Positions 54,508-63,576 of a stretch of DNA of 64,000 bases are shown piece by piece (position 1 is the first letter of the stretch; each line of letters opens with the position of its first letter). Under the pieces are notes generated by a model. The model worked only from the letters and a program-made list of their open reading frames with translations. It was not told where the DNA came from and did not search any database. This DNA is from Microbacterium aerolatum. GTDB lineage: Bacteria > Actinomycetota > Actinomycetes > Actinomycetales > Microbacteriaceae. The stretch spans positions 186,001-250,000 of the forward strand of contig NZ_BJUW01000002.1 of the NCBI RefSeq assembly GCF_007988825.1. The letters are read 5' to 3'. The translations under genes were made by a program, and so were the position numbers.

Positions 54508-54963
54508 ATGCTCCGTCGCGGATCGGCCGCCATTGCCCTCCTCGGCACGCTCGCGCTCGGCGGGTGCAGCGCCCCACCGTTCGTCACGACGAACACCTGC
54601 ATCGACTGGGTGTACTTCGAGACTCCCGCGGATGCCGCAGCCGACGCCGACGCGATCGCACTCGGCTCGGTCACCGAGCAGCGCGGGTCGACGCAGTACG
54701 AGGGGATGGCGGCGAACATCTGGACCGTTGAGGTCACGGAGTGGTTGAAGGGCGGCGGTGAGGGCTCGATCGACGTCGTCTCACTCCCGCGCAGTTGCGA
54801 CGACACGGGCGACAGCATGTCGCAGTTCGGGCCGGACGACAGCGTCGTCCTGTTCCTGCGCAGCACGGAAAACGGCTGGGAGGGCATCACGCCGTGGCAG
54901 CAGGTGACCGCCGCCGAAGACGACACGATCCCCGATAGCTGGCCGGACGACCTCTACGAGTGA
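54508..54963 (+). CDS. small lipoprotein
   Basis: 151 residues. The signal peptide LRRGSAAIALLGTLALGGC ends in lipobox LGGC (Cys20). The mature domain has DAIALGSVTEQRGS, ANIWTVEVTEWLKGGG and DDSVVLFLRSTENGW, a beta-rich pattern seen in many small secreted proteins. No family assigned. The longer open frame upstream is the shadow of the divergent amidase. Confidence 0.7.
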   Translation: MLRRGSAAIALLGTLALGGCSAPPFVTTNTCIDWVYFETPADAAADADAIALGSVTEQRGSTQYEGMAANIWTVEVTEWLKGGGEGSIDVVSLPRSCDDTGDSMSQFGPDDSVVLFLRSTENGWEGITPWQQVTAAEDDTIPDSWPDDLYE

Positions 54964-54975
54964 GCGGTCCCGGCG

Positions 54976-56130
54976 CTACGCCCGCTGGAACTGCGCCACA
55001 GCGGGGCAGTCGAACGGATCGCCAGCCGCGAGACCGACGCGGTTGAGGTACTCGATGACGATCGCGTAGGACCGGATCAACGTCGTCTCGGTGTACGGCA
55101 CGTCGTTGGACGCGCAGTAGTCGCGGACGATCCCGCGAGCCTTCGACAGGTGCAGACGCGGCATGCTCGGGAACAGGTGGTGCTCCACCTGGTAGTTCAG
55201 CCCACCCATGAGCCACGTCGCCCACCAGCCGCCGCTGATGTTGCGCGAGGTGCGCACCTGCTTCGTGAAGAAGTCGAGCCGCGCGCCGGGCTCGATGATC
55301 GGCATGCCCTTGTGGTTCGGGGCGAACGAGGCTCCCATGTACACGCCGAACACCGCCATCTGCACGCCGACGAAGGCGAAGGCCATGCCCAGCGGCAGGA
55401 ACAGGAAGATCGGGGTGAGCACGAGGGCGAAGCGCAGCGCGATGATGCCGAGCTCGATCCAGCGCCCCTTGACCTTCTTCTCCGTGACGAGGTACTTGAT
55501 GCTGAGGTAGTGCAGGTTCAGGCCCTCGAGCGTGAGCAGCGGGAAGAACAGCCAGCCCTGCTTGCGGGTGATCAAGCGGATGAGCCCGCGCGACTTCGCA
55601 GCATCCTCTTCGAGGAACGAGATCGTGTCGATCTCGATGTCGGGGTCTCGGCCGACCATGTTGGGGTTGCCGTGGTGCTTGGTGTGCTTGGAGTCCCACC
55701 ACGAGTAGCTCATGCCGATGGAACCGGCGAGGATGCGCGCGAGACGGAAGTTCGCGGGCCCCGAGGTCAGGATCTGACGGTGGGCGGCCTCATGTGCGAG
55801 AAACGCGATCTGGGTGAAGATGATGCCGAGTGCGCCGGCGATGAGGAGCTGGAACCAGCTGTCGCCGAGAAGGATGAACCCGGTGATCGCTCCGCCGAGG
55901 GCGAGGGCGATGCCGGCGGCGACGAAGCTGTAGAAGCGGGGCGCGCGCTGCAGCAGCCCCATCTCGCGAACGACCTGTGAGACGTTCTGGTAGGCCTTGG
56001 CCATCGGAGGGAAATCGGCGTTGCCGGCATACGTCTGACGTACGCGTCCAAGAGTGCTTGTGGCTTGTTCTACCCGTGCAATGGAGATGATGCTCTCCCG
56101 TCGATCGGAGCCCTTGAGCTGTGAAGCCAA
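54976..56130 (-). CDS. membrane fatty acid desaturase
   Basis: Introduces a double bond into acyl lipids using O2 and ferredoxin. The His boxes of the non-heme di-iron site are present: HEAAH, HTKHH and YQVEHHLF, with four or more TM helices between. The start is uncertain: ATG 56004 (342 aa) is the first ATG, but the sequence before it (VEQATSTLGRVRQTYAGNADFPP) looks protein-like. TTG 56130 gives 384 residues and is used here; a GGGAG lies 6 nt before an ATC at 56088, raising a possible rare start. Two GTATAC sequences lie just upstream. Confidence 0.85.
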   Translation of the reverse strand: MASQLKGSDRRESIISIARVEQATSTLGRVRQTYAGNADFPPMAKAYQNVSQVVREMGLLQRAPRFYSFVAAGIALALGGAITGFILLGDSWFQLLIAGALGIIFTQIAFLAHEAAHRQILTSGPANFRLARILAGSIGMSYSWWDSKHTKHHGNPNMVGRDPDIEIDTISFLEEDAAKSRGLIRLITRKQGWLFFPLLTLEGLNLHYLSIKYLVTEKKVKGRWIELGIIALRFALVLTPIFLFLPLGMAFAFVGVQMAVFGVYMGASFAPNHKGMPIIEPGARLDFFTKQVRTSRNISGGWWATWLMGGLNYQVEHHLFPSMPRLHLSKARGIVRDYCASNDVPYTETTLIRSYAIVIEYLNRVGLAAGDPFDCPAVAQFQRA

Positions 56131-56167
56131 AGGCAGCTGCCGATCGCTTCGTCCAAGGCTAACCCGG

Positions 56168-56191
56168 GCCGTATACGGCACCGCGTATACG
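56168..56191. promoter_or_regulatory. paired GTATAC palindromes upstream of the desaturase
   Basis: GCCGTATACGGC (56168-56179, perfect 12-bp palindrome) and CGCGTATACG at 56182-56191, 14 nt apart centre to centre. They lie upstream of every candidate desaturase start and might be operator sites (for example of a TetR-type lipid regulator) or contain -10-like TATACG sequences. Which is not decidable here. Confidence 0.4.
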
Positions 56192-56209
56192 TCGGCTGCT
56201 CGCCGCCGG

Positions 56210-56485
56210 TCAGACGCGGGAACGGCTGAGGTGCCCGCGCAGGGTCTGCACGAACGAGCGGGGGCGACGCTGAGTGGAGCCCTCGAGCGCGTGCCTGGCG
56301 TCGGCAAGGGTCTCGAACGACCCGACCTCGGCGCCCTGATTGTCGTGGACGACGTGGCCGTCGGCCTCGAGTTCGACGAAACCGGCGTACTCGCCGTCAC
56401 GGGTCGCGACGTGCACGTCGTCGTCGGCTTGCTTCCAGGTGAGAGTCGATGGATGGGTGGTGGTGTTGCTCATGGTGTTGCTCAT
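56210..56485 (-). CDS. small hypothetical protein, 91 aa
   Basis: 91 residues, TWKQADDDVHVATRDGEYAGFVELEADGHVVHDNQGAEVGSFETLADARHALEG: short beta strands followed by a helix, reminiscent of DUF2188-like small proteins, then a basic RRPRSFVQTLRGHLSRSRV tail. A second in-frame ATG lies four codons in. Function unknown. Confidence 0.6.
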   Translation of the reverse strand: MSNTMSNTTTHPSTLTWKQADDDVHVATRDGEYAGFVELEADGHVVHDNQGAEVGSFETLADARHALEGSTQRRPRSFVQTLRGHLSRSRV

Positions 56486-56669
56486 TGCTGTGTGCGGACG
56501 CGCGCGTGCGCATCCGGAATTCTGAAGATCGAGGGCGGATGCCGCGCGCGTCGGTGTGCGCGGTCCTTTACGGCCCTGATCAGTGGCGACGTGCGCGCCG
56601 AAATCGCGGCGAAACCTTCACGTTGCACAATCAGTCTACCAGCAGTGGGCAGAGCGTGCCTGGGTCCGG

Positions 56670-57680
56670 TCAACTCGACGGCGGCGCAGCAGGTGCATCG
56701 CCGCTTCCCGGGCCGCCACTGGGGGCGTCTCCGGGGCCGCCTCCGGGAGCGCCTCCGGAGGGAGCGGAACCCGTCGACGGGGTCGTCGCGGTGTCGACGA
56801 AGACCTTCAGCCGAGCGGCGTATCCGCTGGACGCGTCCCCCGTCACGGTCGCCAGTTGCAGCTGCCCGCTGTCGTCTCCGAACACGTTGTCGCTCTCCAG
56901 CGTGACGTTCGCGAGGTTCGTCGTCGACCCGCTGTACCGCGAGTCGGCGTAGACCGTGCGGCAGGTGTCCTCGGGCAGCGCGATCTGCGAGGTGGCGATG
57001 GCGTTGGCGGAGTCGTTGATCGAGTTCGCATCGGGATAGACCTCGAAGTGGATGTGCGGCCAGCGACCGGAGTAGCAGCCCGGGAAGATCGACGTGAAAG
57101 AGACCTTGCCCTCGGCATCCGCTACCTGGACGCCGCGCAGGTAGGTGACGTCCTCGAGTCCCGACGAGTACATCGAGTACTCGCCCTGCGCCGTGCAGTG
57201 CCAGACGTAGACCGCAACGCCCGCGAAGGGCGCGTTGCCGTTCGCCATGTCTAGCACTTCGAGTTCGAACGTGAGCGGGACGCCGTCCGCGGTGGCCGAG
57301 CCGTCGATCGAGGAGCGGATGTCCTGGCGGATGATGCCGGATTCCTCGAGCACGTCGGGGCCGTTCGATCCGTCGCCCGGGTAGGGACCGGCGGTCTCGT
57401 CGGGGATCTCCCCTTCGGATGTGGAAGTGCCGGAGGCGGTGGATGAGGAGGTGCCGGACGAGGCCGGTGTGCAGGCGGCGAGTACGGCCGCGCCGATTCC
57501 GAGGCCGGCGAGGCTGAAGACGCTGCGGCGGGTGAGGAGGGTGCGGATGTCGAAGGGCGCGCCCTGATCGACGACCTCCTCGTCGGGGTGGTCGAGGAGG
57601 CGGCCCTCATAGGCGGGACCGTCAGGCGTCGGGGTGGGATCGGGGATGCGGCTCATGTCTCTCATGATCGGTTGCGTCAT
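56670..57680 (-). CDS. intradiol ring-cleavage dioxygenase-like Tat lipoprotein
   Basis: 336 residues. TRRSVFSLAGLGIGAAVLAAC combines a twin-arginine signal with a lipobox. The mature domain matches protocatechuate/intradiol dioxygenase: AVYVWHCTAQGEYSMYS, YLRGVQVADAEGKVSFTSIFPGCYSGRWPHIHFEVY with Fe-ligand Tyr and His. The last 40 residues are Gly/Pro/Ser/Ala-rich and disordered. An exported enzyme of this type is unusual for aromatic catabolism; extracellular dioxygenase-like lipoproteins of unknown substrate occur in actinobacteria. ATG 57680; ATG 57662 and 57653 are alternatives. Confidence 0.82.
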   Translation of the reverse strand: MTQPIMRDMSRIPDPTPTPDGPAYEGRLLDHPDEEVVDQGAPFDIRTLLTRRSVFSLAGLGIGAAVLAACTPASSGTSSSTASGTSTSEGEIPDETAGPYPGDGSNGPDVLEESGIIRQDIRSSIDGSATADGVPLTFELEVLDMANGNAPFAGVAVYVWHCTAQGEYSMYSSGLEDVTYLRGVQVADAEGKVSFTSIFPGCYSGRWPHIHFEVYPDANSINDSANAIATSQIALPEDTCRTVYADSRYSGSTTNLANVTLESDNVFGDDSGQLQLATVTGDASSGYAARLKVFVDTATTPSTGSAPSGGAPGGGPGDAPSGGPGSGDAPAAPPSS

Positions 57681-57719
57681 GAGGACGGTTCTCTGTGCGA
57701 GCTATGAACCGGTTATGAA

Positions 57720-58895
57720 TCAGAGCTCGCCGGGACGCATGGCTTCGGCGTCGATCGCGCGGAGGATGCGCTGGGCTGCCGTGTCGGTCGCCGGCTCGGC
57801 CTTCTCGGCACGAGCGCGTTCTCGCCGCGGCGCGTATACGAACAGCGAGTGGAACAGGAATCGCGCGAAGAACGCGACCACGAGAGAGATCGCGGTCGCG
57901 AGCACGCTGGAGATGTGCCAGGTCTCGACCATCAGCACCATGATCGGGATGCGCAGCGCCGCCTCGACGTTGTTGAACGTGAAGGATGCCGCGAATCGCG
58001 CCCAGACACCGCGCGCATCCCCGCGCATGTCACCGAAGACGAACCGCTCCTGCAGCAGGAAGTTGCCGACGATGGTTGCCTCGGCGCCGATGATCGCCGC
58101 CCACACGTACGGCATCCCGATTGTCGTCAGCACCCACATGATGCCGAGATTGGCCAGCGCGCCGATCAGGCCGATGAGCGCGAACAGCGACATCTTGCCG
58201 AACCGCAGCCGCGTGAGGTGGGCGATGAAGGTCGCTCCCTGGCGCAGCGAGGCCTTCGAAGTGCCGCTGCGCCGCTCGGAGAACTCCATCGGCACCTCGG
58301 CGATGCGCATGTCGGTGCGGGCGAGGATCTCGAGCAGGATCTTGAACCCCTGCGGGCGGAGCACCTGCACGTGCAGACGTGTCCGGTCGACGAGGAAGAA
58401 GCCGGTCATCGGGTCGGTCGCGCCGGCCAGCCGGCGCGGGAACATCGCCTTCGTCAGCCACGTCGACGCCCGCGACACACCGAACCGAAGAGTGGTCCCC
58501 AGGCCCGCGGAGTCACCCCCACCCACGTAGCGCGAAGCCGCGACGACGTCGACATCACCGGCCGAGAAGCGATCGAGCATGGTCGGGATGAGCTCGGGTG
58601 GATGCTGCAGGTCGCCGTCCATGACGACGCAGACGTCCCCGCGGGCGGCCTCGAGACCGACGACGACGGCGCCGCCCAGACCGCCGGTGTTCGCCTCGCG
58701 GTGGATCACGCGCACGGGCAGCGGCGCGGCCTGCGCGACCCGTCCGATCTCGGCCGCGGTGTCGTCCGCGCTGTCGTCGACGAACAGGATCTCGGCCTCG
58801 TGCCCCTCGAGCGCGCCGGCGGTGCGCTGCACCAGCTCCGCGACATTGTCACGCTCGTTGAAGGTGGGGACGATGACCGTGACGGCGATGCCCAC
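57720..58895 (-). CDS. GT2 glycosyltransferase fused to GtrA-like membrane domain
   Basis: 391 residues. Residues 1-240 are a polyprenol-phosphate mannosyltransferase-type GT2: VIVPTFNERDN, LFVDDSADDT, MDGDLQHPP and GFKILLEIL. Residues 250-370 are a GtrA domain with four TM helices. The fusion resembles DPM1-GtrA proteins that make and possibly flip polyprenyl-phosphate sugar. GTG 58895 is chosen for GGAAGGGGA 6-7 nt upstream; family similarity starts at the second codon. Confidence 0.85.
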   Translation of the reverse strand: MGIAVTVIVPTFNERDNVAELVQRTAGALEGHEAEILFVDDSADDTAAEIGRVAQAAPLPVRVIHREANTGGLGGAVVVGLEAARGDVCVVMDGDLQHPPELIPTMLDRFSAGDVDVVAASRYVGGGDSAGLGTTLRFGVSRASTWLTKAMFPRRLAGATDPMTGFFLVDRTRLHVQVLRPQGFKILLEILARTDMRIAEVPMEFSERRSGTSKASLRQGATFIAHLTRLRFGKMSLFALIGLIGALANLGIMWVLTTIGMPYVWAAIIGAEATIVGNFLLQERFVFGDMRGDARGVWARFAASFTFNNVEAALRIPIMVLMVETWHISSVLATAISLVVAFFARFLFHSLFVYAPRRERARAEKAEPATDTAAQRILRAIDAEAMRPGEL

Positions 58896-59000
58896 GTGCG
58901 TCCCCTTCCGTACTCGCTGACACGACGGCATCCATCGTCCCACGCCGGGCCTGTGCGCCGGTACGGCCCCTGCCCAGCTGTGGACGAATACCCTGGATGT

Positions 59001-59264
59001 ATGACTTCGACCGCTCCCGACACCATCACCATGTTCGGCGCCGACTGGTGCCGTGACTGCATCCGCACCAAGAAGCAGTTCGACGATCTCGGCATCGAGT
59101 ACACCTATGTCAACCTCGTCGACGAGCCGGCCGCAGCCGACGTCGCCAAGGAGATCTCCGGCCGCACGAACATCCCGGTCGTCGTCTACCCGGATGCCAC
59201 GCACCACGTCGAGCCGTCCGACGACGACGTCGCCACCAAGCTGCGCGAGCTCTCGCTGATCTGA
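59001..59264 (+). CDS. mycoredoxin-like glutaredoxin
   Basis: 87 residues: TITMFGADWCRDCIRTKKQFDDLGIEY with redox Cys17 and Cys20 (WCRDC), then the cis-Pro NIPVVVYPD. This short thioredoxin-fold family includes mycothiol-dependent mycoredoxin-1 of actinobacteria, which reduces mixed disulfides. Divergent from the glycosyltransferase, with a promoter presumably in the 105-nt gap. Confidence 0.8.
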   Translation: MTSTAPDTITMFGADWCRDCIRTKKQFDDLGIEYTYVNLVDEPAAADVAKEISGRTNIPVVVYPDATHHVEPSDDDVATKLRELSLI

Positions 59265-59292
59265 CGCGCCTCCGCGCCGATACACTGGCGCG

Positions 59293-60738
59293 ATGAGCAA
59301 CGAAGCTCGACCCGAACGAGCTCCTTCCCGCCTGTCGCTCCGCACGATCGCCACGTACGCCGCAGGGTCCGTCGGCACCGGCGGCTACGCCACGCTGCCC
59401 GGACTCGTCCTCACCTACTTCCTCACCGACAATCTCGGGGTGGCGGCCCTCGCCGCCGGCCTGATCGTCACGGTGGCGAAGGTGTGGGATGTCGTGATCG
59501 ATCCGCTGATCGGCGCGGCATCCGATCGTCAACTCGCCCGCACCGGTTCACGGCGCGGATTCATGATCACCGGTGCCATCACTCTGCCGGTCTTCTTCGC
59601 CCTCACCTTCGCGGTGCCTCCGTCTTGGGGGCCGGCAGCCGGAGCGATCTGCGTGCTGCTGGCGTTCCTCGGCACCGCGACGGCCTTCAGCCTGTTCCAG
59701 GTGCCGTACGTGGCGCTGCCGGCGGAGCTCACCGACGGATATGACGAGCGCACGCGCCTGCTCGGCTGGCGCGTCATCGTGCTCACCGCTGCGATCCTGC
59801 TGTTCGGCGCCGGCGGCCCGATGCTGCGGCGCGCGACCGGCGACCCGGTGACCGGCTATCTGCTGATGGGCATCGTCGCGGGCCTCGCGATCGGCGTCGG
59901 GATGCTGATCGCCGCCCGCACGGCGCGGGCTTCCGCCCTCGCGAGCCCGACCCCCAGCCCTGCGAGATTGCATTCCGCGGATGAGACGCCCCGCAATGCC
60001 GGCGATCTCGGCCGCGGAATGCAATCTCGGGGGCTGCGGGAGCAGTACCTGTCCGGATTCCGGACGCTGCGCCGCAGCGCGCCGTTCCGCGCACTGCTCG
60101 GCACCTTCGTGCTGCAGGCGCTCGCCACCGGCACCATGCTCGCCGGAGCTCAATACGTCGCCCGCTGGGTGCTCGGCGACGAGGCAGCGGTCGAGATCCT
60201 GTTCGTCGCACTCGTCGCACCGGCGCTCATCGCGACGCCCGCCTGGACCGCGCTCTCGCGCCGCACCGGGAAGGAGCGGGCGTTCCTCGGCGCCAGCATC
60301 CTGTTCCTGATCGCCTCGGCGAGCATCGTCATCGCCGTGTGGATGCCGGGCGTCTGGATCTACGCGTCCGTCGCGGTCGCCGGGATCGCCTATGCGGGAC
60401 TCCAGTCGCTCCCGATGGCGATGCTGCCCGACGTGATCTCGCACGACGCACGCACCGGCGGAAGCGGCCAGGCCGGCACATTCACCGGCATCTGGACCGC
60501 CGGCGAGACGGTCGGCTTCGCGCTCGGCGCCACCGCCGTCTCGCTCATGCTCGCCGCCACGGGGTACATCTCGACCGTCGCGGGCGTCGAGACCGTGCAG
60601 CCGGACGCCGCCGTCACGGGCATCGTCCTCAGCTTCAGCATCCTGCCCGCGGTACTGATGGCGCTCAGCATCCTGCCGCTGTCGCGGTACCGCCTGCGGC
60701 GCAGCGACATCGACGCCGCGCAGACTCTGCCCGCTTAG
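59293..60738 (+). CDS. GPH-type sugar MFS transporter with repeat insertion
   Basis: 481 residues, 12 TM helices, glycoside-pentoside-hexuronide family: AKVWDVVIDPLIGAASDR, FSLFQVPYVALPAELT and TGIWTAGETVGFALGA. Between TM6 and TM7, in the cytoplasmic loop, the ARLHSADETPRNAGDLGRGM segment (about residues 222-244) is encoded by a 67-bp inverted repeat (59963-60029) that also occurs between genes at 62538-62604. The frame is kept and no stop arises, so the protein should be made. Confidence 0.85.
   Translation: MSNEARPERAPSRLSLRTIATYAAGSVGTGGYATLPGLVLTYFLTDNLGVAALAAGLIVTVAKVWDVVIDPLIGAASDRQLARTGSRRGFMITGAITLPVFFALTFAVPPSWGPAAGAICVLLAFLGTATAFSLFQVPYVALPAELTDGYDERTRLLGWRVIVLTAAILLFGAGGPMLRRATGDPVTGYLLMGIVAGLAIGVGMLIAARTARASALASPTPSPARLHSADETPRNAGDLGRGMQSRGLREQYLSGFRTLRRSAPFRALLGTFVLQALATGTMLAGAQYVARWVLGDEAAVEILFVALVAPALIATPAWTALSRRTGKERAFLGASILFLIASASIVIAVWMPGVWIYASVAVAGIAYAGLQSLPMAMLPDVISHDARTGGSGQAGTFTGIWTAGETVGFALGATAVSLMLAATGYISTVAGVETVQPDAAVTGIVLSFSILPAVLMALSILPLSRYRLRRSDIDAAQTLPA
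59963..60029. repeat. 67-bp palindromic element (copy 1, inside a CDS)
   Basis: Perfect 18-bp arms, CGAGATTGCATTCCGCGG (59963-59980) and its complement (60012-60029), around a 31-nt interior. The same arms and interior length occur at 62538-62604. The element is translated as part of the GPH transporter loop. Confidence 0.9.
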
Positions 60739-60769
60739 GCTGGGAACACCCCACACGAAGGAGATGCCG

Positions 60770-62530
60770 ATGACGTCAGCGACCGCCGTGACCCCCGCCG
60801 CAGGCCTCGACGACGAGGAACGCGCACGCCTGGATGCCGCGATCGACGACCTCGAAGCCGGGTCCCGCACGTGGACGGCGCTGAGCGTCGGACAGCGCGC
60901 GACGCTGCTCCGGGCAGTGCGCACGGCAGTGGCGGCGTCCGCCGAGGAGTGGGCGCACACCGCATCCGCCTCCAAGGGACTGGGCGGCAGTCACCCGCTG
61001 CGCGGCGAGGAATGGCTCGCCGGGCCCTACAGCGTCCTCGGCGCGCTCGACGCGTACGCCGAGACGCTCACCCGGATCGGTGAGGGGCGCAACCCGCTCG
61101 AGGGAATCCGCATCGGCCGGGCACCCGACGGCCGCACCCGCGTGCGCGCCTTCCCGCTGACCGGACTCGACAAGGTCCTGCTGTCCGGATTCACCGGCGA
61201 GGTCTGGCTCGAACCCGGCACGACTCCCCGCACCGCTCGCGCGACCGCCGGGCTCGCCCAGCGCACCCCGCACGAGACCGGCGGCGTTGGTCTCGTTCTC
61301 GGCGCCGGCAACGTCAGCTCCATCCCGGTGCTCGACGTGCTCTACGAACTGCTCGCGCACAACCGCACCGCGCTGCTCAAGGTCAACCCCACGCAGGACG
61401 CGCTCGTGCCCGTCTTCGAGCACGCCTTCGCCGCGCTCATCGAACCCGGGTTCCTCCGCATCGTCCGCGGCGGCGGCGACGTCGGCGCGTACCTCACCGG
61501 CCACAAGCGCCTCGCACACGTGCACATCACGGGATCCGCCGCGACCTTCGACGCGATCACCTGGGGTCCGTCGAGCGGACCGGATGCCCCTGCCGCGAAG
61601 CGCCGGCGCCGCGAGGACCGGCCGCTGCTGAAGAAGCCGATCACGGCGGAGCTCGGCGGTGTCTCGCCGATAATCGTGGTGCCCGGAGAATGGTCGGACG
61701 CCGACCTCCGCTTCCATGCCGAGCACATCGCGACGATGCGTCTGCAGAACAGCGGGCACAACTGCATCGCCGGGCAGGTCGTGATCCTCTCGTCCGACTG
61801 GGCGCAGGCCGGCGCCTTCCGGGCCGCGCTCCGCCGCGCGTACGCCAAGGCGCCGGAGCGCCCGATCTGGTACCCGCGTTCGGAGGACCGGATGCGGCAG
61901 GCGAACGACGACTACCCCGACGCGCTCGTGCTCGGCGATCGACTCCTCGTCGAGATCGACCCCGAAGGGGACGCCACGGCGGTCGAGAACACCGAGTACT
62001 TCGCCCCGGTTCTCGGCGTGGTCGCGCTGCCCGGCACGGGACAGGACTTCCTGGATGCCGCGGTAGCCCACGCCAATGAGAAGCTGCAGGGCACGCTCGG
62101 CGCCAACCTCCTGATCGACCCCGCCACGCAGAAGGCACTCGGCACGGGGTTCGAGCGCGCCATCACCGAACTGCGCTACGGGTCGATCGCGATCAACGCG
62201 TGGACGGCGTTCGGTTTCATCACCCCGACGCTGACCTGGGGCGCGTTCCCCGGCAACACGCTGCAGAACGTAGGCAGCGGCATCGGCGTGGTGCACAACG
62301 CGCTGCTGCTCGACCGCGTCGAGCGATCGGTGCTGCACGGGCCGTTCCGGCCCTTCCCCCGGTCGCTGCCGGTCGTGAACGGCGGCGGACGCTTCACGAT
62401 CCTGCCGAAGCCGCCGTGGTTCGTGACCGCGCGCACCGGTGCCGCGGTGAGCGAGGGCCTCACGAGGTTCCGCGCGAGCGGCGGGATCGTGGGGCTGGTG
62501 AAGACGCTGGTTCAGGCGCTGCGGGCCTGA
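60770..62530 (+). CDS. aldehyde dehydrogenase-family protein, atypical
   Basis: 586 residues from ATG 60770 (GAAGGAG 6 nt upstream; ATG 60764 overlaps it). ALDH hallmarks: ITAELGGVSPIIV with the general-base Glu and NSGHNCIAGQV with the catalytic Cys. It is longer than usual by about 80 residues, with a basic AAKRRRREDRPLLKK insertion and an N-terminal helical extension. It resembles acyl/proline-type branches but the substrate is unknown. It follows the GPH transporter by 31 nt, so co-transcription is likely. Confidence 0.82.
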   Translation: MTSATAVTPAAGLDDEERARLDAAIDDLEAGSRTWTALSVGQRATLLRAVRTAVAASAEEWAHTASASKGLGGSHPLRGEEWLAGPYSVLGALDAYAETLTRIGEGRNPLEGIRIGRAPDGRTRVRAFPLTGLDKVLLSGFTGEVWLEPGTTPRTARATAGLAQRTPHETGGVGLVLGAGNVSSIPVLDVLYELLAHNRTALLKVNPTQDALVPVFEHAFAALIEPGFLRIVRGGGDVGAYLTGHKRLAHVHITGSAATFDAITWGPSSGPDAPAAKRRRREDRPLLKKPITAELGGVSPIIVVPGEWSDADLRFHAEHIATMRLQNSGHNCIAGQVVILSSDWAQAGAFRAALRRAYAKAPERPIWYPRSEDRMRQANDDYPDALVLGDRLLVEIDPEGDATAVENTEYFAPVLGVVALPGTGQDFLDAAVAHANEKLQGTLGANLLIDPATQKALGTGFERAITELRYGSIAINAWTAFGFITPTLTWGAFPGNTLQNVGSGIGVVHNALLLDRVERSVLHGPFRPFPRSLPVVNGGGRFTILPKPPWFVTARTGAAVSEGLTRFRASGGIVGLVKTLVQALRA

Positions 62531-62537
62531 ACCACTG

Positions 62538-62604
62538 CGAGATTGCATTCCGCGGATGAGATGCCGCGCATTGCGCGCGGCCTCGGCCGCGGAATGCAAT
62601 CTCG
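62538..62604. repeat. 67-bp palindromic element (copy 2, intergenic)
   Basis: Arms identical to copy 1 at 59963 (62538-62555 and 62587-62604) with a 31-nt interior differing at about 8 positions. It lies between the convergent aldehyde dehydrogenase and proline iminopeptidase genes, where it may act as a terminator. Confidence 0.9.
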
Positions 62605-62613
62605 CATGCGGGG

Positions 62614-63576
62614 TCAGACGGCGAAGGCGTCGGTCGCGTCGCGGAGCGCCTGCTGGATGCCGGGTTCGGATGCCGCGTGCCCCGCGTCGTCCACGACGAC
62701 GAACTCGGCCTCTGGCCAGGCGCGGTGCAGGTCCCACGCCGTCATCATCGGCGTGCAGATGTCGTACCGGCCCTGGACGATCACGGCCGGGATGTGCCGG
62801 ATCGCGTCGACTCCGGCGATCAGCTGTCCCTCGGTCCACCATCCGTGGTTCACGAAGAAGTGGTTCTCGATCCGGGCGAAGGCGACGGCCGTGGCATCCT
62901 CGGTCATCCGCTCGATCGTGTCGGGATCCGGTCGGAGCGTGATCGTGGATCCCTCCCACTTCGACCACGCCCGCGCAGCGGGAACGTGGACGGCCGGGTC
63001 GGAGTCGAACAGCCGCCGGTGGTATGCCTCGATCATCCGGTTGCGCTCGAGCGGCGGGATCGGCGCAGCGAACTCCTCCCAGAGGTCGGGGAACAGCGCA
63101 CCGGCGCCGCCCTCGTAGAACCACTCCAGCTCTTCGCGCCGCAGCGTGAAGATGCCGCGCAGCACGAGTTCGGTCACGGCATCCGGGTGCGCCTGCGCAT
63201 AGGCGAGGGCGAGCGCGCTGCCCCACGATCCGCCGAAGACCTGCCACTTCTCGATGCCGAGGTTCTTGCGCAGCAGCTCGATGTCGGCGATCAGGTGCGC
63301 GGTGGTGTTGAAACGGAGGTCGGCCTCCGGCTCGCTCGCGTGCGGGATGCTGCGACCGCAGCCGCGCTGGTCGAACAGCACGATGCGGTATTTCTCGGGG
63401 TCGAAGAACCGGCGGTGCCACGGGGCTGTTCCGCCGCCGGGCCCGCCGTGCAGGAACACCACCGGCTTGCCCTCCGGGTTGCCGCTGACCTCCCAGGCGA
63501 TGCGCTGTCCGTCACCGACGAGCAGCATCCCGCTCTCGTACGGTTCGATCGGCGGATACAGTGCATCCGTGTTCAT
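62614..63576 (-). CDS. pip: proline iminopeptidase
   Basis: Removes N-terminal proline from peptides. 320-residue alpha/beta hydrolase: HGGPGGGT oxyanion segment, FDQRGCGRS, nucleophile Ser117 in GGSWGS, an NHGWWTEGQ cap region typical of Pip, and VQGRYDICTP with the Asp and a C-terminal DDAGH His. ATG 63576 has GGGGGA upstream; the open frame beyond is not supported. Confidence 0.92.
   Translation of the reverse strand: MNTDALYPPIEPYESGMLLVGDGQRIAWEVSGNPEGKPVVFLHGGPGGGTAPWHRRFFDPEKYRIVLFDQRGCGRSIPHASEPEADLRFNTTAHLIADIELLRKNLGIEKWQVFGGSWGSALALAYAQAHPDAVTELVLRGIFTLRREELEWFYEGGAGALFPDLWEEFAAPIPPLERNRMIEAYHRRLFDSDPAVHVPAARAWSKWEGSTITLRPDPDTIERMTEDATAVAFARIENHFFVNHGWWTEGQLIAGVDAIRHIPAVIVQGRYDICTPMMTAWDLHRAWPEAEFVVVDDAGHAASEPGIQQALRDATDAFAV

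Noticed and set aside
60776..63421. 881-codon minus-strand frame across the second aldehyde dehydrogenase and pip
   Set aside because: Spans two real genes and the palindromic element; Arg/Ala/Gly low-complexity translation, typical GC artefact.
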